Below are positions 16,494 through 26,293 of a stretch of 64,000 nucleotides of DNA, one piece after another. Numbering within the stretch: the first letter of the stretch is position 1; each line of letters opens with the position of its first letter. This DNA comes from Pseudomonas sp. 102515 (lineage in GTDB: Bacteria > Pseudomonadota > Gammaproteobacteria > Pseudomonadales > Pseudomonadaceae), in assembly GCF_031085165.1 (NCBI RefSeq), contig NZ_JAVHTY010000003.1, positions 682,001 to 746,000 on the forward strand, read 5' to 3'. The notes under the pieces are model-generated. The model had not been told where the DNA came from. It saw only the letters and a program-made list of their open reading frames with translations, and ran no database searches. The position numbers and the translations under genes were made by a program.

Positions 16494-17989
16494 GGGCCAA
16501 CCCCCCGGACGATGTCGAAGTAGGGTGTGACGTCCAGCAGTTGCCGGGCGGTCTCCAGGGCATAGCCATGCAGCGGCGCCGCCAGCGCCATCAGCAGCGG
16601 GCTGCCCAGCAGCAGGCCGAGGGTGGCGGCGAGCTGGACGGGATCGAGGCGGACATCCAGGGCTGCGCCCTTACCGCGCCAGAACAGCGTGGTCCCGGCG
16701 CGGGACAGGGCGATGATCATGCCCAGCCCGCCGAGCAGCACCACCGGCCAGATGATCAGTGCCGGCCAGGCGGTGCCGGTGGCCTGCAGCAGCATCACCT
16801 TGCCGAGAAAGCCGGGGAAGGGCGGCAGGCCGGCGACGGATACCGCGCCGAGGAAGAACAGTCCGCCGAGCAGCCGTGGATGCGCCAGCGGCGGACCGCT
16901 GCCCAGGGTATCGCCCTGGGGGCCGCGCTGCTGGGCGACGAGATCCGCCAGCAGGAACAGGGCGCCGGCGATCCAGGTGCTGTGGACCAGGTAGAAGAGG
17001 CTGGCAGCGAGCCCGGCGACGTTGCCCAGGGCCACGCCGGTCAGCAGCATCCCCACCGAGATGACCACCAGATAGCCGAACAGCGCCTTGAGGTGATGAG
17101 CCGCCAGGGCGCCGAATACCCCGGCGGCCAGGGTGACCGCTGCCAGTGGCCAGAGCCAGGGCAGTTCATAGTGGGCCAGGGGCCCGGCAGCCGCGCCGAA
17201 CACCAGCAGGAAGACGCGGACGATGGCGTAGAGCCCGACCTTGGTCATGATGGCGAACAGGGCGGCGACCGGCGCACTGGCCGCCGAGTAGGCGCTGGGC
17301 AGCCAGAAGTACAGCGGCAGGAGCGCACCCTTGAGGCCGAACACCACCAGCAGCAGGAAGCCCGCCGCCGCCAGCAGCGGCGCCTGCGCGGGATCGGCGT
17401 TGGCGACCCTCAGGCCGAGGTCGGCCATGTTCAGGGTGCCGAGCAGGCCGTAGAGCAGGCCGATGCCGATCAGGAACAGGGCCGAGCCCACCAGGTTGAG
17501 CACCACGTAGTGCAGGCCGGCGCGCACCCGTGCGGGGCCGGCGCCGTGCACCAGCAGGGCATAGGAGGCGATCAGCAGGATCTCGAAGAAGACGAAGAGG
17601 TTGAACAGGTCGCCGGTGAGGAAGGCGCCGTTGATGCCCAGCAACTGGAACTGGAACAGCGCATGGAAATCCGGACCGCGCTCGTCGTCGCCGCGGCAGG
17701 CGTAGAGCGCCGCGCCCGCGGCCAGTACCGCCACGGTAGCCAGCATCAGCGCGGCCAGGCGATCCAGCAACAGAACGATGCCGACGGGCGCCGGCCAGTC
17801 GCCGAGGGCATAGACCTCCAGCTGGCCGCTGCTGGCCCGTTGTAGGAGCAGCAGTGCCAGCGGCAGCAGGGTCGCGGTGGCGAGCAGCGACAGCCCGCGC
17901 GCGGTGCGGGCGGACAGCCGCGGGCGCATGAGCAGGAAGGCGCCCATGAACAGCGGCACGAGGATCGGCAGGATGATCAGGTGCTTCAT
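16490..17989 (-). CDS. shaD: Mrp-type cation/H+ antiporter subunit D
   Basis: 499 residues, about 14 helices, NADH-quinone oxidoreductase chain M/N-like proton pump fold. Key features are an ETRIL-like acidic helix (NLFVFFEILLIASYALLVHG) and Lys in the discontinuous helices (FGLKGALLPLYFWLPSAYSA, ALFAIMTKVGLYAIVRVF). It is one of the two ion-translocating subunits, with the A subunit. Four-base overlaps on both sides show tight coupling with C and E. Confidence 0.94.
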   Translation of the reverse strand: MKHLIILPILVPLFMGAFLLMRPRLSARTARGLSLLATATLLPLALLLLQRASSGQLEVYALGDWPAPVGIVLLLDRLAALMLATVAVLAAGAALYACRGDDERGPDFHALFQFQLLGINGAFLTGDLFNLFVFFEILLIASYALLVHGAGPARVRAGLHYVVLNLVGSALFLIGIGLLYGLLGTLNMADLGLRVANADPAQAPLLAAAGFLLLVVFGLKGALLPLYFWLPSAYSAASAPVAALFAIMTKVGLYAIVRVFLLVFGAAAGPLAHYELPWLWPLAAVTLAAGVFGALAAHHLKALFGYLVVISVGMLLTGVALGNVAGLAASLFYLVHSTWIAGALFLLADLVAQQRGPQGDTLGSGPPLAHPRLLGGLFFLGAVSVAGLPPFPGFLGKVMLLQATGTAWPALIIWPVVLLGGLGMIIALSRAGTTLFWRGKGAALDVRLDPVQLAATLGLLLGSPLLMALAAPLHGYALETARQLLDVTPYFDIVRGVGP

Positions 17990-18315
17990 CGGCGCGGCTC
18001 CTCGCCATCCACGTGGTCGGTGCGCAATTCGCCCAGGGCACGCAGCGACAGGGCGACCACGAAGGCGGTCATGGCGAAGCCGATGACGATGGCGGTGAGC
18101 ACCAGGGCCTGGGGCACTGGGTCGGCCTGTTCGGCGGCCTTGCCGATCACCGCCGGCACGCCGGTGCGCAGGCGGCCCATGGCGAACAGGAAGAGGTTGA
18201 CCGCGTAGGACAGCAGGGTGAGGCCGAGCACCACCGGATAGAGGCGCGCCCGCAGCAGCAGGTAGACGCCGCTGGCGGTGAGGACCCCGAGGGCCGTGCA
18301 GAACAGGATTTCCAT
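17986..18315 (-). CDS. shaC: Mrp-type cation/H+ antiporter subunit C
   Basis: 109 residues, three helices, NuoK-like. The segment DPVPQALVLTAIVIGFAMTA is the diagnostic MnhC/NuoK block (PQALVLTAIVI). It starts one base after the subunit AB stop and overlaps subunit D by four bases. Inner-membrane antiporter subunit. Confidence 0.94.
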   Translation of the reverse strand: MEILFCTALGVLTASGVYLLLRARLYPVVLGLTLLSYAVNLFLFAMGRLRTGVPAVIGKAAEQADPVPQALVLTAIVIGFAMTAFVVALSLRALGELRTDHVDGEEPRR

Positions 18316-18316
18316 G

Positions 18317-21124
18317 CTAGAGCACCTCCTGGCTGGAACCGTCCGTGTCCTTCTCGTCCCGGCTGACGTGGCCCAGGTTGGAGAGGATCAGGAGGGTGGC
18401 GCCGACGACGGCGAGGTAGACCCCGAGATCGAAGATCAGCGCGGTGGCCAGTTCGGTCTTGCCGATCAGGGGGATGGCGAAGTAGTCGAAGGCGGTGGTC
18501 AGGAAGGGCCGGCCGAAGGCCAGCGAGCCCAGCCCGGTGAGGGCGGCGATCAGCACCCCGAGGCCGCAGAGGGCGTGGTAGCTGATCGGCAGGCGCCGCT
18601 GGGTCCAGGTCACGCCATGGGCCACGTACTGCAGGATCAGGGCGATGGCGGTGATCAGGCCGGCGATGAAGCCGCCACCGGGCAGGTTGTGGCCGCGCAC
18701 GAAGATGAAGGCCGACACCAGCAGCGCCAGCGGCAGGAGCACCCGCGCCACGTTGTTGAGGATCATCGGATGGCTGTCGCGCGACCAGGGCGTGCCCTTG
18801 GGATCGACCAGCGGATGCGGCAGGTGCAGGTGCTTGAGCAGGCCGTAGACGCCCGCCGCAGCGATGGCCAGCACGGTGATCTCGCCGAGGGTGTCGAAGC
18901 CGCGGAAGTCCACCAGGATGACGTTGACCACGTTGTAGCCACCGCCACCAGACACCGAATTGGCCAGGAAGAAGTCGCCGATGCCCTCGTAGGGGCGGGT
19001 CAGCACGGCATAGGCCAGCAGCGCCACCAGCAGCCCCAGGCCGCCGGCCAGCAGGACGTCGCGCAGGCCGCGCAGGCTGCTGGATTCGATGGGGGTGCGA
19101 TCGGGCATGAAGAACAGCGCCAGCACCAGCAGGATGATGGTCACCACCTCCACCGACAGCTGGGTCAGCGCCAGGTCCGGCGCCGAGTAGCGGGCGAACA
19201 GCAGGGAGACGATCAGGCCCACGGTGCTCAGGGTCATCAGCGCCTTGAGTCTATTGCGGTGGAAGAACACCGTCAGCACCGCGGTCAGCATCAGGATGCC
19301 CAGGCCCAGGGCGGTGAGCGGATCGAAGGGCGACAGGGCCACCGGGCCTTCGAGGCTGTCCAGGCCGGACAGCGCCGCCACCAGCAACACCAGAGTGGCA
19401 GACAGCATCAGGGCGATATAGCCCTGCAGCGAGCCGCTTTCCAGGCGCCCAGTGAGCCGCTGGGCGAAGCCGATCAGGCGGTTCAGGCCCTGTTCGAAGA
19501 CCAGCCGGGCATCGACGTCAGGCAGCCCTGCCTGCCAGCGGAACAGCGGCCGGCGGAAGGCATAGACCAGCACCCCGCCGACCATGGCCAGGATGCTCAT
19601 CACCAGGGCGGTGTTGAAGCCGTGCCAGATGGCCAGGCTGTAGTCGGGCAGGCTGCCGCCGAGGGCGGCACTGGCCCCGGCGGCCAGCAGCGGCGCCACG
19701 GTATAGCCGGGCACCACGCCCACCAGCAGGCAGAGCAGCACCAGGATCTCCACCGGGATCTTCATGTAGCGCGGCGGCTCGTGAGGCGGGTAATGGGGCA
19801 GGTCGCGCGGCTCGCCGTTGAAGAAGACGTCGTGGATGAAGCGCAGCGAATAGGCCACCGAGAAGACCCCGTAGAGCACCGCCACCGCCGGCACGATCCA
19901 GCTGAAGCTGCCGAACAGGCCGTGGTTGAGGGTCTCGTTGAAGAACATCTCCTTGCTCAGGAAGCCGTTGAGCAGCGGCACCCCGCCCATGGCCGCGGCG
20001 GCGACCATGGCCAGCACCGCGGTATGCGGCATGTAGCGCCAGAGTCCCGCCAGGCGGCGCATGTCGCGGCTGCCGGTCTCATGGTCGATGATGCCGGCGG
20101 CCATGAACAGCGAGGCCTTGAAGGTGGCGTGGTTGAGGATGTGGAACACCGCCGCCACGGTGGACAGCTGGGTGTCGAGGCCGAACAGCAGGGTGATCAG
20201 GCCGAGGTGGCTGATGGTGGAGTAGGCCAGCAGGCCCTTGAGGTCGTGCTGGAACAGCGCCAGGATGGCGCCCACCACCAGGGTGGTGAGGCCGGTGAGG
20301 GTGACGATGTAGAACCACCACTCGGAGTCGGCCAGTGCCGGATAGAGCCGCGCCAGCAGGAAGACCCCGGCCTTGACCATGGTCGCCGAGTGCAGATAGG
20401 CCGACACCGGCGTCGGCGCGGCCATGGCCTGGGGCAACCAGAAGTGGAAGGGAAATTGCGCGGACTTGGTGAAGACGCCGAGCAGCACCAGGATCAGCGC
20501 CAGCGGATAGAGGGCATGGCCGGTGATCAGCGGGCCGGCGGCGAGCACGTCGGTCAACTCGAAGCTGCCGACGATATGGCCGAGCAGCAGGATGCCGGCG
20601 AGCAGGGCCAGGCCACCGCCGCCGGTGACGGTCAGGGCCATGCGCGCGCCCTGGCGGGCTTCCTTGCTGTGGCTCCAGAAGCCGATCAGCAGGAAGGACG
20701 ACAGGCTGGTCAGCTCCCAGAACACCATCAACAGCAGCAGATTCTCCGCCAGTACCACGCCCAACATGGCGCCCATGAACAGCAGCAGGTAGGCGAAGAA
20801 GCGCCCGACCTTTTCATCCTTGCTCAGGTAATAGGTGGCGTAGAGGATCACCAGCAGGCCGATGACCAGGATCATCAGGGCGAACATCAGCCCCAGGCCG
20901 TCCAGGCGCAGGCTGAGATTCAGCCCCAGCGCCGGCAGCCAGTCGACCCGGTGCAGCAGCACGGCGCCGTCCAGGGCCGCGGGCAGTTGCGTGGCCAGCA
21001 GGGCCAGGGCCAGGGCGGGGGCCACGGCGGTGCCCAGGGCGCAGGCGCGCCGGCCGAAGCGATCGGTCGCCAGCGACAGCAGTGTTCCCAGGAAGGGCAA
21101 CGCGATGATCAGCGCCAATACCAT
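18317..21124 (-). CDS. shaA: Fused Mrp-type antiporter subunits A and B
   Basis: 935 residues. Residues about 1-770 are the MnhA/NuoL-like translocation subunit ([38 protein letters not shown] with the Lys-bearing helix). The remaining C-terminal part is an MnhB domain ([20 protein letters not shown]). This fusion and the gene order AB-C-D-E-F-G are the Pha/Sha arrangement known in Pseudomonas and rhizobia; it gives sodium or potassium tolerance and pH homeostasis. First gene of the minus-strand operon. Promoter not resolved, but the A/T-rich stretch 21270-21345 lies upstream. Confidence 0.94.
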   Translation of the reverse strand: MVLALIIALPFLGTLLSLATDRFGRRACALGTAVAPALALALLATQLPAALDGAVLLHRVDWLPALGLNLSLRLDGLGLMFALMILVIGLLVILYATYYLSKDEKVGRFFAYLLLFMGAMLGVVLAENLLLLMVFWELTSLSSFLLIGFWSHSKEARQGARMALTVTGGGGLALLAGILLLGHIVGSFELTDVLAAGPLITGHALYPLALILVLLGVFTKSAQFPFHFWLPQAMAAPTPVSAYLHSATMVKAGVFLLARLYPALADSEWWFYIVTLTGLTTLVVGAILALFQHDLKGLLAYSTISHLGLITLLFGLDTQLSTVAAVFHILNHATFKASLFMAAGIIDHETGSRDMRRLAGLWRYMPHTAVLAMVAAAAMGGVPLLNGFLSKEMFFNETLNHGLFGSFSWIVPAVAVLYGVFSVAYSLRFIHDVFFNGEPRDLPHYPPHEPPRYMKIPVEILVLLCLLVGVVPGYTVAPLLAAGASAALGGSLPDYSLAIWHGFNTALVMSILAMVGGVLVYAFRRPLFRWQAGLPDVDARLVFEQGLNRLIGFAQRLTGRLESGSLQGYIALMLSATLVLLVAALSGLDSLEGPVALSPFDPLTALGLGILMLTAVLTVFFHRNRLKALMTLSTVGLIVSLLFARYSAPDLALTQLSVEVVTIILLVLALFFMPDRTPIESSSLRGLRDVLLAGGLGLLVALLAYAVLTRPYEGIGDFFLANSVSGGGGYNVVNVILVDFRGFDTLGEITVLAIAAAGVYGLLKHLHLPHPLVDPKGTPWSRDSHPMILNNVARVLLPLALLVSAFIFVRGHNLPGGGFIAGLITAIALILQYVAHGVTWTQRRLPISYHALCGLGVLIAALTGLGSLAFGRPFLTTAFDYFAIPLIGKTELATALIFDLGVYLAVVGATLLILSNLGHVSRDEKDTDGSSQEVL

Positions 21125-21291
21125 GCCTGCATCCTTTAGCTGAGCCGCCTCATGGCGGTTGGTAGATGGGGCTCCCTAGAGGCCTCGAGTGGCATTCGAT
21201 CCCCGCGCCGGGAAGCTTGCCAGGACGGCAAGGGGCACGCGGATCGATCTCTGAGTTTCGTACAAGAACCGACGGTTTAATAACCTACGGT

Positions 21292-21432
21292 GATAATAAA
21301 AGAGAGACCACAGATTCCTAGGCCTGTCTCCCTTACAAAATATTAGGAAACAGCCGCAAGGCGTCCAGTCTGGGATATATCCGCCGGGCAGCGGCGCTCC
21401 AGGTCTCTCTGAGACCTCTGGAGCGGGCTTTT
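21292..21432 (+). ncRNA. Candidate small RNA with terminator
   Basis: A possible -10 (GATAAT, 21292-21297; no good -35) precedes about 130 bases ending in a hairpin: CGCTCC (21395-21400) with GGAGCG (21420-21425), and AGGTCTC/GAGACCT inside, followed by GGCTTTT. A second stem TTCCTA/TAGGAA lies within. AGAGAGACC at 21301-21309 is perfectly complementary to GGTCTCTCT (21402-21410) of the terminator arm, so an alternative fold is possible. The strand is opposite to both flanking operons. This is a prediction from structure only. Confidence 0.35.
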
Positions 21433-21497
21433 GCTCAGGTCCGCAGGAAGGGGGGACCCAGTGCCGCGCCAGGCGCGCCGCACCGGGTAGCGGGAAG

Positions 21498-21542
21498 AAA
21501 AAACCCGACACGCCAAAGGAGCAAGAGAACACGCGTGTCGGG
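21498..21542 (-). terminator. Intrinsic terminator of mexEF-oprN
   Basis: On the minus strand CCCGACACGC (21542-21533), a 19-base loop, GCGTGTCGGG (21513-21504), then six Ts. It lies 15 bases after the oprN stop. Confidence 0.8.
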
Positions 21543-21557
21543 GGTAAGCGCCGGCGG

Positions 21558-22991
21558 TCAGAGCGCCGGCGCGGGGGAAGCGTTGCCCTGGGCGAGACGG
21601 GCGGGTCGCACGTCCCAGCCGCCACCCAAGGCCTTGTAGAGGGCGACGATGCCGCGATAGAGCTCGATCTCGCCCTGGGCCTGCTGGTCTTCCGCGGCCA
21701 GGCGTTCGCGCTGGGCGTCGAGCAGCACCAGGAAGTCGGTGCCCCCTTCGCGGTAGCGGATCTCGGCCTGGTCGGCGGCGGCGCGGCTGGCCACCGACTG
21801 GCGGATCAGCGCCTGCAGGCGCTCCTGGCGACGGCCGTAGTCGCTGAAGGCGTTGGCACTTTCTTCCAGGGCGGTCAGCACCTGCTGCTCGTAGTTGGCC
21901 AGGGCCTCCTCGGAACCGGCGCGAGCGCCGCGCAGGCGGGCGCGGACGCTGCCCAGGTCGAAGGCCGGCCAGGTGATGCTCGGGCCGAGTCCCCAGGCCC
22001 GGGCGGCACTGCTGCCGATCTGCGACCCGCGTCCGGCGGTGAAGCCGAGAAAGCCCGAGAGACTGACCCGCGGGAAGAGATCGGCGGTGGCCACGCCGAC
22101 GTCGGCGGTGGCGGCGGCCAGTCGCCGTTCGGCGGCGGCCACGTCCGGACGGCGGCGCAGTAGTTCGCCGGGATCGCCGATGGGCAGGCGCTTGGCGATG
22201 GCCGGCAGGGCCTTGGGCGCGAGATCCACGCTGAGGGCATCCGGGCGCTGGCCGAGCAGGGTGGCGATGCGATTGCGCGCGCGGGTGGCCTGGGCCTGGA
22301 ATTCCGGCAGGCTGGCTTCGGTGGCGGCCAGGCGCGCTTCGCTGCGCTGCACGTCCAGGTCGCTGCCCATGCCTTCGTCTCTCAGGGTCACGGTCAGGCG
22401 GCGCGCTTCGCGCTGGTTGCCCAGGTTGTCGCGGGCGATGCGTTCGCGCAGCTGGGCGCCGCGCAGGTCGCCATAGGCATCCACCAGCTCGGCGATCAGG
22501 CTGACCTGCAGCGCGGCGAGATCCGACGCCGCGGCTTCGGCACGGGCATCGCTGGCTTCCAGGGTATGGCGCACGCGTCCGAACAGGTCCAGCTCCCAGG
22601 CCATGTCCAGGCCCAGGTCGTAGCGGTCGCTGTTGACCCGCTCTTCGGTGAAACCGGGTTGTTGGGCCTTGCCGAGCTGGCTGCTGGCACGGCTGGTGAC
22701 CGTGGGATAGAGGTCGTTGGCATCGTCGTCCCGCAGCGCGCGGGCGGCGCGCAGCCGGGCGAAGGCAGCGCGTAACTCGCGGTTGCCGTCCAGGCTGCTG
22801 GCCACCAGGGCGTCAAGGGTCGGGTCCTCGAACTGGCGCCACCAGAGCGCCTCGAAGTGGCCCTGGTCGTAGGCCGCGGGCTGCTGGCTGGCCTTGAGCT
22901 GGGCGGGCGCCGGTTGTGGTGCCTGGTAGTGCGGGCCGACGGCGCAGGCGGAGACCGCCAGCGCCAGCAGCAGGGGAGCGAAAGCCTTCAT
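21558..22991 (-). CDS. oprN: Outer membrane efflux lipoprotein of MexEF pump
   Basis: 477 residues, TolC/OprM family (NodT subclass). The lipobox LALAVSACAVG predicts an acylated outer-membrane protein. The two repeated OEP domains are long and helical (e.g. LEASDARAEAAASDLAALQ; RRRPDVAAAERRLAAATADV). It forms the exit duct of the tripartite pump. Its ATG overlaps the mexF stop (22988-22991), and an intrinsic terminator follows. The longer open frame upstream of 22991 is a shadow inside mexF. The oprN identity rests on the full mexS-mexT-mexE-mexF neighbourhood. Confidence 0.92.
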   Translation of the reverse strand: MKAFAPLLLALAVSACAVGPHYQAPQPAPAQLKASQQPAAYDQGHFEALWWRQFEDPTLDALVASSLDGNRELRAAFARLRAARALRDDDANDLYPTVTSRASSQLGKAQQPGFTEERVNSDRYDLGLDMAWELDLFGRVRHTLEASDARAEAAASDLAALQVSLIAELVDAYGDLRGAQLRERIARDNLGNQREARRLTVTLRDEGMGSDLDVQRSEARLAATEASLPEFQAQATRARNRIATLLGQRPDALSVDLAPKALPAIAKRLPIGDPGELLRRRPDVAAAERRLAAATADVGVATADLFPRVSLSGFLGFTAGRGSQIGSSAARAWGLGPSITWPAFDLGSVRARLRGARAGSEEALANYEQQVLTALEESANAFSDYGRRQERLQALIRQSVASRAAADQAEIRYREGGTDFLVLLDAQRERLAAEDQQAQGEIELYRGIVALYKALGGGWDVRPARLAQGNASPAPAL

Positions 22992-25900
22992 GCCTGGGCC
23001 TCCTGGGCAACGGCGGAGCGGGCCTGGCGACGCTCCACGAAGGCGCGTACCAGCACATAGAACAGTGGCGTGAGCAGCAGGCCGAAGAAGGTCACCCCGA
23101 GCATCCCGGAGAACACCGCGACGCCCATGGCGTGGCGCATCTCGGCGCCGGCACCGGTCGAGGTCACCAGGGGCACCACCCCCATGATGAAGGCGAAGCT
23201 GGTCATCAGGATGGGCCGCAGCCGCAGGCGGCAGGCCTCGAGTACCGCGGCGACGCGGTCCTTGCCGGTGGCCTGCTGGTCCTTGGCGAATTCGACGATG
23301 AGGATGGCGTTCTTGCACGCCAGGCCCACCAGCACGATCAGGCCGATCTGGGTGAAGATGTTGTTGTCGCTGCCGGCCAGGATCACCCCGGTGATGGCCG
23401 AGAGCAGGGTCATGGGCACGATCAGGATCACCGCCAGCGGCAGGCTCCAGCTCTCGTACTGGGCGGCCAGCACCAGGAAGGCCAGCAGCACGCAGAGCGG
23501 GAACACCAGCAGGGCGGTATTGCCGGAGAGGATCTGCTGGTAGGTCAGCTCGGTCCATTCGAAGGTCATGCCGTTGGGCAGCTCCTGCTTGAGCAGTCCC
23601 TCGATGGCCGCCTGGGCCTGGCCGGAGCTGTAGCCCGGCGCCGGCGCGCCGTTGATCTCGGCGGTGAGGAAGCCGTTGTAGTGCATCACCCGGTCGGGGC
23701 CGGCGGTGTCGCTGATCTTGACGAAGGTGGACAGGGGCACCATCTCGCCGCGGTCGTTGCGCACCTTGAGCTGGCCGATCTGCTCGGGCTCCAGGCGGAA
23801 GCGCTGGTCGGCCTGGACGTTGACCTGGAAGGTACGGCCGAAGCGGTTGAAGTCGTTGGCGTAGACCGAGCCCAGGTAGGCCTGCAGGGTGTCGAAGATG
23901 GCGTCGATGGGCACCCCGTGGGTCTTGGCCTTCTCGCGATCGATGTGGGCATCGATCTGCGGCACGTTGACCTGGTAGCTGGTGAACAGCGACTCCGGCG
24001 CCAGTTCCGGCAGCTGCCGGGCCTTGGCCAGCACGCTCTGGGTCTGGGCATAGAGTTCTTCGTAACCCAGGTTGCCACGGTCCTCCACCTGCAGGCGGAA
24101 GCCGCCGATGCTGCCCAGCCCCTGCACCGGTGGCGGCGGGAAGATGGCGATGATGGATTCCTGGATGGCGGCGAATTCGCCGTTCAGCTGGGCGGCGATG
24201 GCGCCGGCCGACAGCGAGGGATCACGGCGCTCCTCGAAGGGCTTCAGGGTCACGAAGACGATGCCGCTGTTGGGGCTGTTGGTGAAGCCGTTGATGGACA
24301 GGCCGGGGAAGGCCACGGTGCTTTCCACGCCCGGGTGCTTGAGGGCGATGGCCGACATGCGGCGGATGACCTCTTCGCTGCGATCCAGGGTGGCGGCGTC
24401 GGGCAACTGGGCGAAGGCCACCAGGTACTGCTTGTCCTGGGGTGGCACGAAGCCGGTCGGTGTCTTCGCCAGCCCCAGGCCGGTCAGGCCCAGCAGCACC
24501 CCATAGAGCACCAGCACGATGGAGCCGCCGCGCAGCACCCGGCGCACGGCGCCGACATAGCCGTGGCTGGCCTTGTCGAAGAAGCGGTTGAAGGGGGCGA
24601 ACAGCCAGCCGCCGAACAGCCGGTCGAGCAGGCGCGAGAAACGGTCCTTGGGCGCGTCGTGGCCCTTGAGCAGCACCGCGGCCAGGGCCGGCGACAGGGT
24701 CAGGGAGTTGAAGGCCGAGATCACCGTGGAGATGGCGATGGTCAGGGCGAACTGGCGATAGAACTGCCCGGTGAGACCGGAGATGAAGGCGGTCGGCACG
24801 AACACCGCGCAGAGCACCAGCGCGGTGGCGATGATGGGCCCGGTCACCTCGCCCATGGCGCGCCGGGTGGCGGCCACCGGATCAAGGCCGAGGCCGATGT
24901 TCCGCTCGACGTTTTCCACCACCACGATGGCGTCGTCCACCACGATGCCGATAGCCAGCACCAGGCCGAACAGCGACAGCGCATTGAGCGAGAAGCCGAA
25001 GGCGTGCATCACCGCGAAGGTGCCGATCAGCGACACCGGCACCGCCGCCAGGGGAATGATGGAGGCGCGCCAGGTCTGCAGGAACAGGATCACCACCAGC
25101 ACCACCAGGATGATGGCTTCGAACAGGGTGTGCACCACGGCCTCGATGGAGCCGCGCACGAAGATGGTCGGGTCGTAGACGATCTCGTAGTCCATGCCCT
25201 GGGGGAAGCCCTGCTTGAGCTCGGCCATCTTGGCGCGCACCTGGTTGGACAGGTCGATGGCATTGCTGCCGGGGCGCTGGAAGATCGGGATGGCCACCGC
25301 CGGCTGGTTGTTCAGCAGGGATCTCAGGGCGTACTGGTTGGAACCCAGTTCGATGCGGGCGATGTCGCGCAGCCGGGTGATCTGGCCGTCGCTGCCGGCG
25401 CGCACGATGATGTTGGCGAATTCTTCCTCATCCACCAGGCGGCCCTGGGTGTTGATGGCCAGCTGGAAGCTGGTGCTGCCGGGGGCCGGCGGCGCGCCAA
25501 GGGCACCGGCGGCGACCTGGCGATTCTGCTCGCGGATGGCGGTGACCACATCGCTGGCGGTCAGGCCGCGCGAGGCCACCTTGTCCGGATCGAGCCAGAC
25601 GCGCAGGGAATAGTCGCCCATGCCGAACAGCTGGACGTCGCCTACCCCGTCCAGTCGCGCCAGCTCGTCCTTGACGTTGATCAGGGCGTAGTTGGACAGA
25701 TATAGCATGTCGTAGCGCTGATCCGGCGAGGTCAGGTGCACCACCATCGCCAGGTCCGGCGAGGCCTTGTCGGCGGTCACGCCGAGGCGCTGCACCTCTT
25801 CCGGTAGCTTGGGCAGGGTACGGGTGACGCGGTTCTGCACCTGCACCTGGGCGGTATCCAGGTTGGTGCCCAGGGCGAAGGTGATGGTCAGCGTCAGCTT

Positions 25901-26164
25901 GCCGTCGGCGGTGGACTGGGACGACAGGTAGAGCATGTGCTCCACGCCGTTCATGGCCTGCTCCAGGGGCGCGGCGACGGTCTCGCCGATCACCTTGGGG
26001 TTGGCGCCGGGGAAGGTGGCGCGCACCACCACGGTGGGCGGGACGACCTCGGGGTATTCGCTGATCGGCAGCTGGAACAGCGAGATGGCTCCGCCGATCA
26101 GGATGATCAGCGAGAGCACGGCGGCGAAGATCGGCCGGTGGATGAAGAACTGGGAGAAGTTCAT
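22988..26164 (-). CDS. mexF: RND multidrug efflux transporter MexF
   Basis: 1058 residues, full-length HAE-1 RND pump (MexF is about 1060). TM1 MNFSQFFIHRPIFAAVLSLI and TM4 GLVLAIGIVVDDAIVVVENV carry the paired Asp residues of the proton relay. GSNAIDLSNQVRAKM and the PPPPVQGLGSIGGFRLQVED porter loops are as in MexF. It exports chloramphenicol, fluoroquinolones, trimethoprim and quinolone signal precursors in P. aeruginosa (family knowledge). The ATG at 26164 is chosen because it gives the conserved MNFSQFFI start. Separated from mexE by 129 bases that hold a large stem-loop, unusual inside this operon. Confidence 0.95.
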   Translation of the reverse strand: MNFSQFFIHRPIFAAVLSLIILIGGAISLFQLPISEYPEVVPPTVVVRATFPGANPKVIGETVAAPLEQAMNGVEHMLYLSSQSTADGKLTLTITFALGTNLDTAQVQVQNRVTRTLPKLPEEVQRLGVTADKASPDLAMVVHLTSPDQRYDMLYLSNYALINVKDELARLDGVGDVQLFGMGDYSLRVWLDPDKVASRGLTASDVVTAIREQNRQVAAGALGAPPAPGSTSFQLAINTQGRLVDEEEFANIIVRAGSDGQITRLRDIARIELGSNQYALRSLLNNQPAVAIPIFQRPGSNAIDLSNQVRAKMAELKQGFPQGMDYEIVYDPTIFVRGSIEAVVHTLFEAIILVVLVVILFLQTWRASIIPLAAVPVSLIGTFAVMHAFGFSLNALSLFGLVLAIGIVVDDAIVVVENVERNIGLGLDPVAATRRAMGEVTGPIIATALVLCAVFVPTAFISGLTGQFYRQFALTIAISTVISAFNSLTLSPALAAVLLKGHDAPKDRFSRLLDRLFGGWLFAPFNRFFDKASHGYVGAVRRVLRGGSIVLVLYGVLLGLTGLGLAKTPTGFVPPQDKQYLVAFAQLPDAATLDRSEEVIRRMSAIALKHPGVESTVAFPGLSINGFTNSPNSGIVFVTLKPFEERRDPSLSAGAIAAQLNGEFAAIQESIIAIFPPPPVQGLGSIGGFRLQVEDRGNLGYEELYAQTQSVLAKARQLPELAPESLFTSYQVNVPQIDAHIDREKAKTHGVPIDAIFDTLQAYLGSVYANDFNRFGRTFQVNVQADQRFRLEPEQIGQLKVRNDRGEMVPLSTFVKISDTAGPDRVMHYNGFLTAEINGAPAPGYSSGQAQAAIEGLLKQELPNGMTFEWTELTYQQILSGNTALLVFPLCVLLAFLVLAAQYESWSLPLAVILIVPMTLLSAITGVILAGSDNNIFTQIGLIVLVGLACKNAILIVEFAKDQQATGKDRVAAVLEACRLRLRPILMTSFAFIMGVVPLVTSTGAGAEMRHAMGVAVFSGMLGVTFFGLLLTPLFYVLVRAFVERRQARSAVAQEAQA

Positions 26165-26208
26165 CGGAAATGTCCTGGCAAGGAGGCGTACAGAACGCAG
26201 CCACACGG

Positions 26209-26244
26209 GGTCGCTCCCGCCTCACGGTGGAGGCAGGAGCGACC
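26209..26244. repeat. REP-like stem-loop between mexE and mexF
   Basis: A 15-base left arm (26209-26223) and right arm (26230-26244) pair with a single mismatch around the loop ACGGTG; each arm contains the GTCGCTCC / GGAGCGAC core of Pseudomonas-type extragenic palindromes. No T-tract follows on either strand. Confidence 0.65.
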
Positions 26245-26293
26245 GCTGAGGTCGCGTTGTCGATCGGATCTGGGAAGCGGGGTACGGCGTCGG

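Larger units (their letters stand above)
21125..21557. other. Intergenic region between antiporter and efflux operons
   Basis: 433 bases between two minus-strand operons. It contains an A/T-rich patch (21275-21345), a plus-strand candidate small RNA ending at the hairpin 21395-21432, and the minus-strand oprN terminator at 21498-21542. I see no supported protein gene; the short open frames lack ribosome sites and family similarity. Confidence 0.6.

Noticed and set aside
18278-21139. A 953-codon open frame on the plus strand opposite the antiporter AB gene
   Set aside because: Composition is Gln/Gly/His/Arg-rich with no domain, which is the usual antisense shadow of a hydrophobic high-GC gene; the minus strand encodes a full MnhAB protein.
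22916-25705. A 929-codon plus-strand open frame opposite mexF
   Set aside because: Low-complexity His/Gln/Gly-rich translation and complete overlap with the well-conserved mexF.
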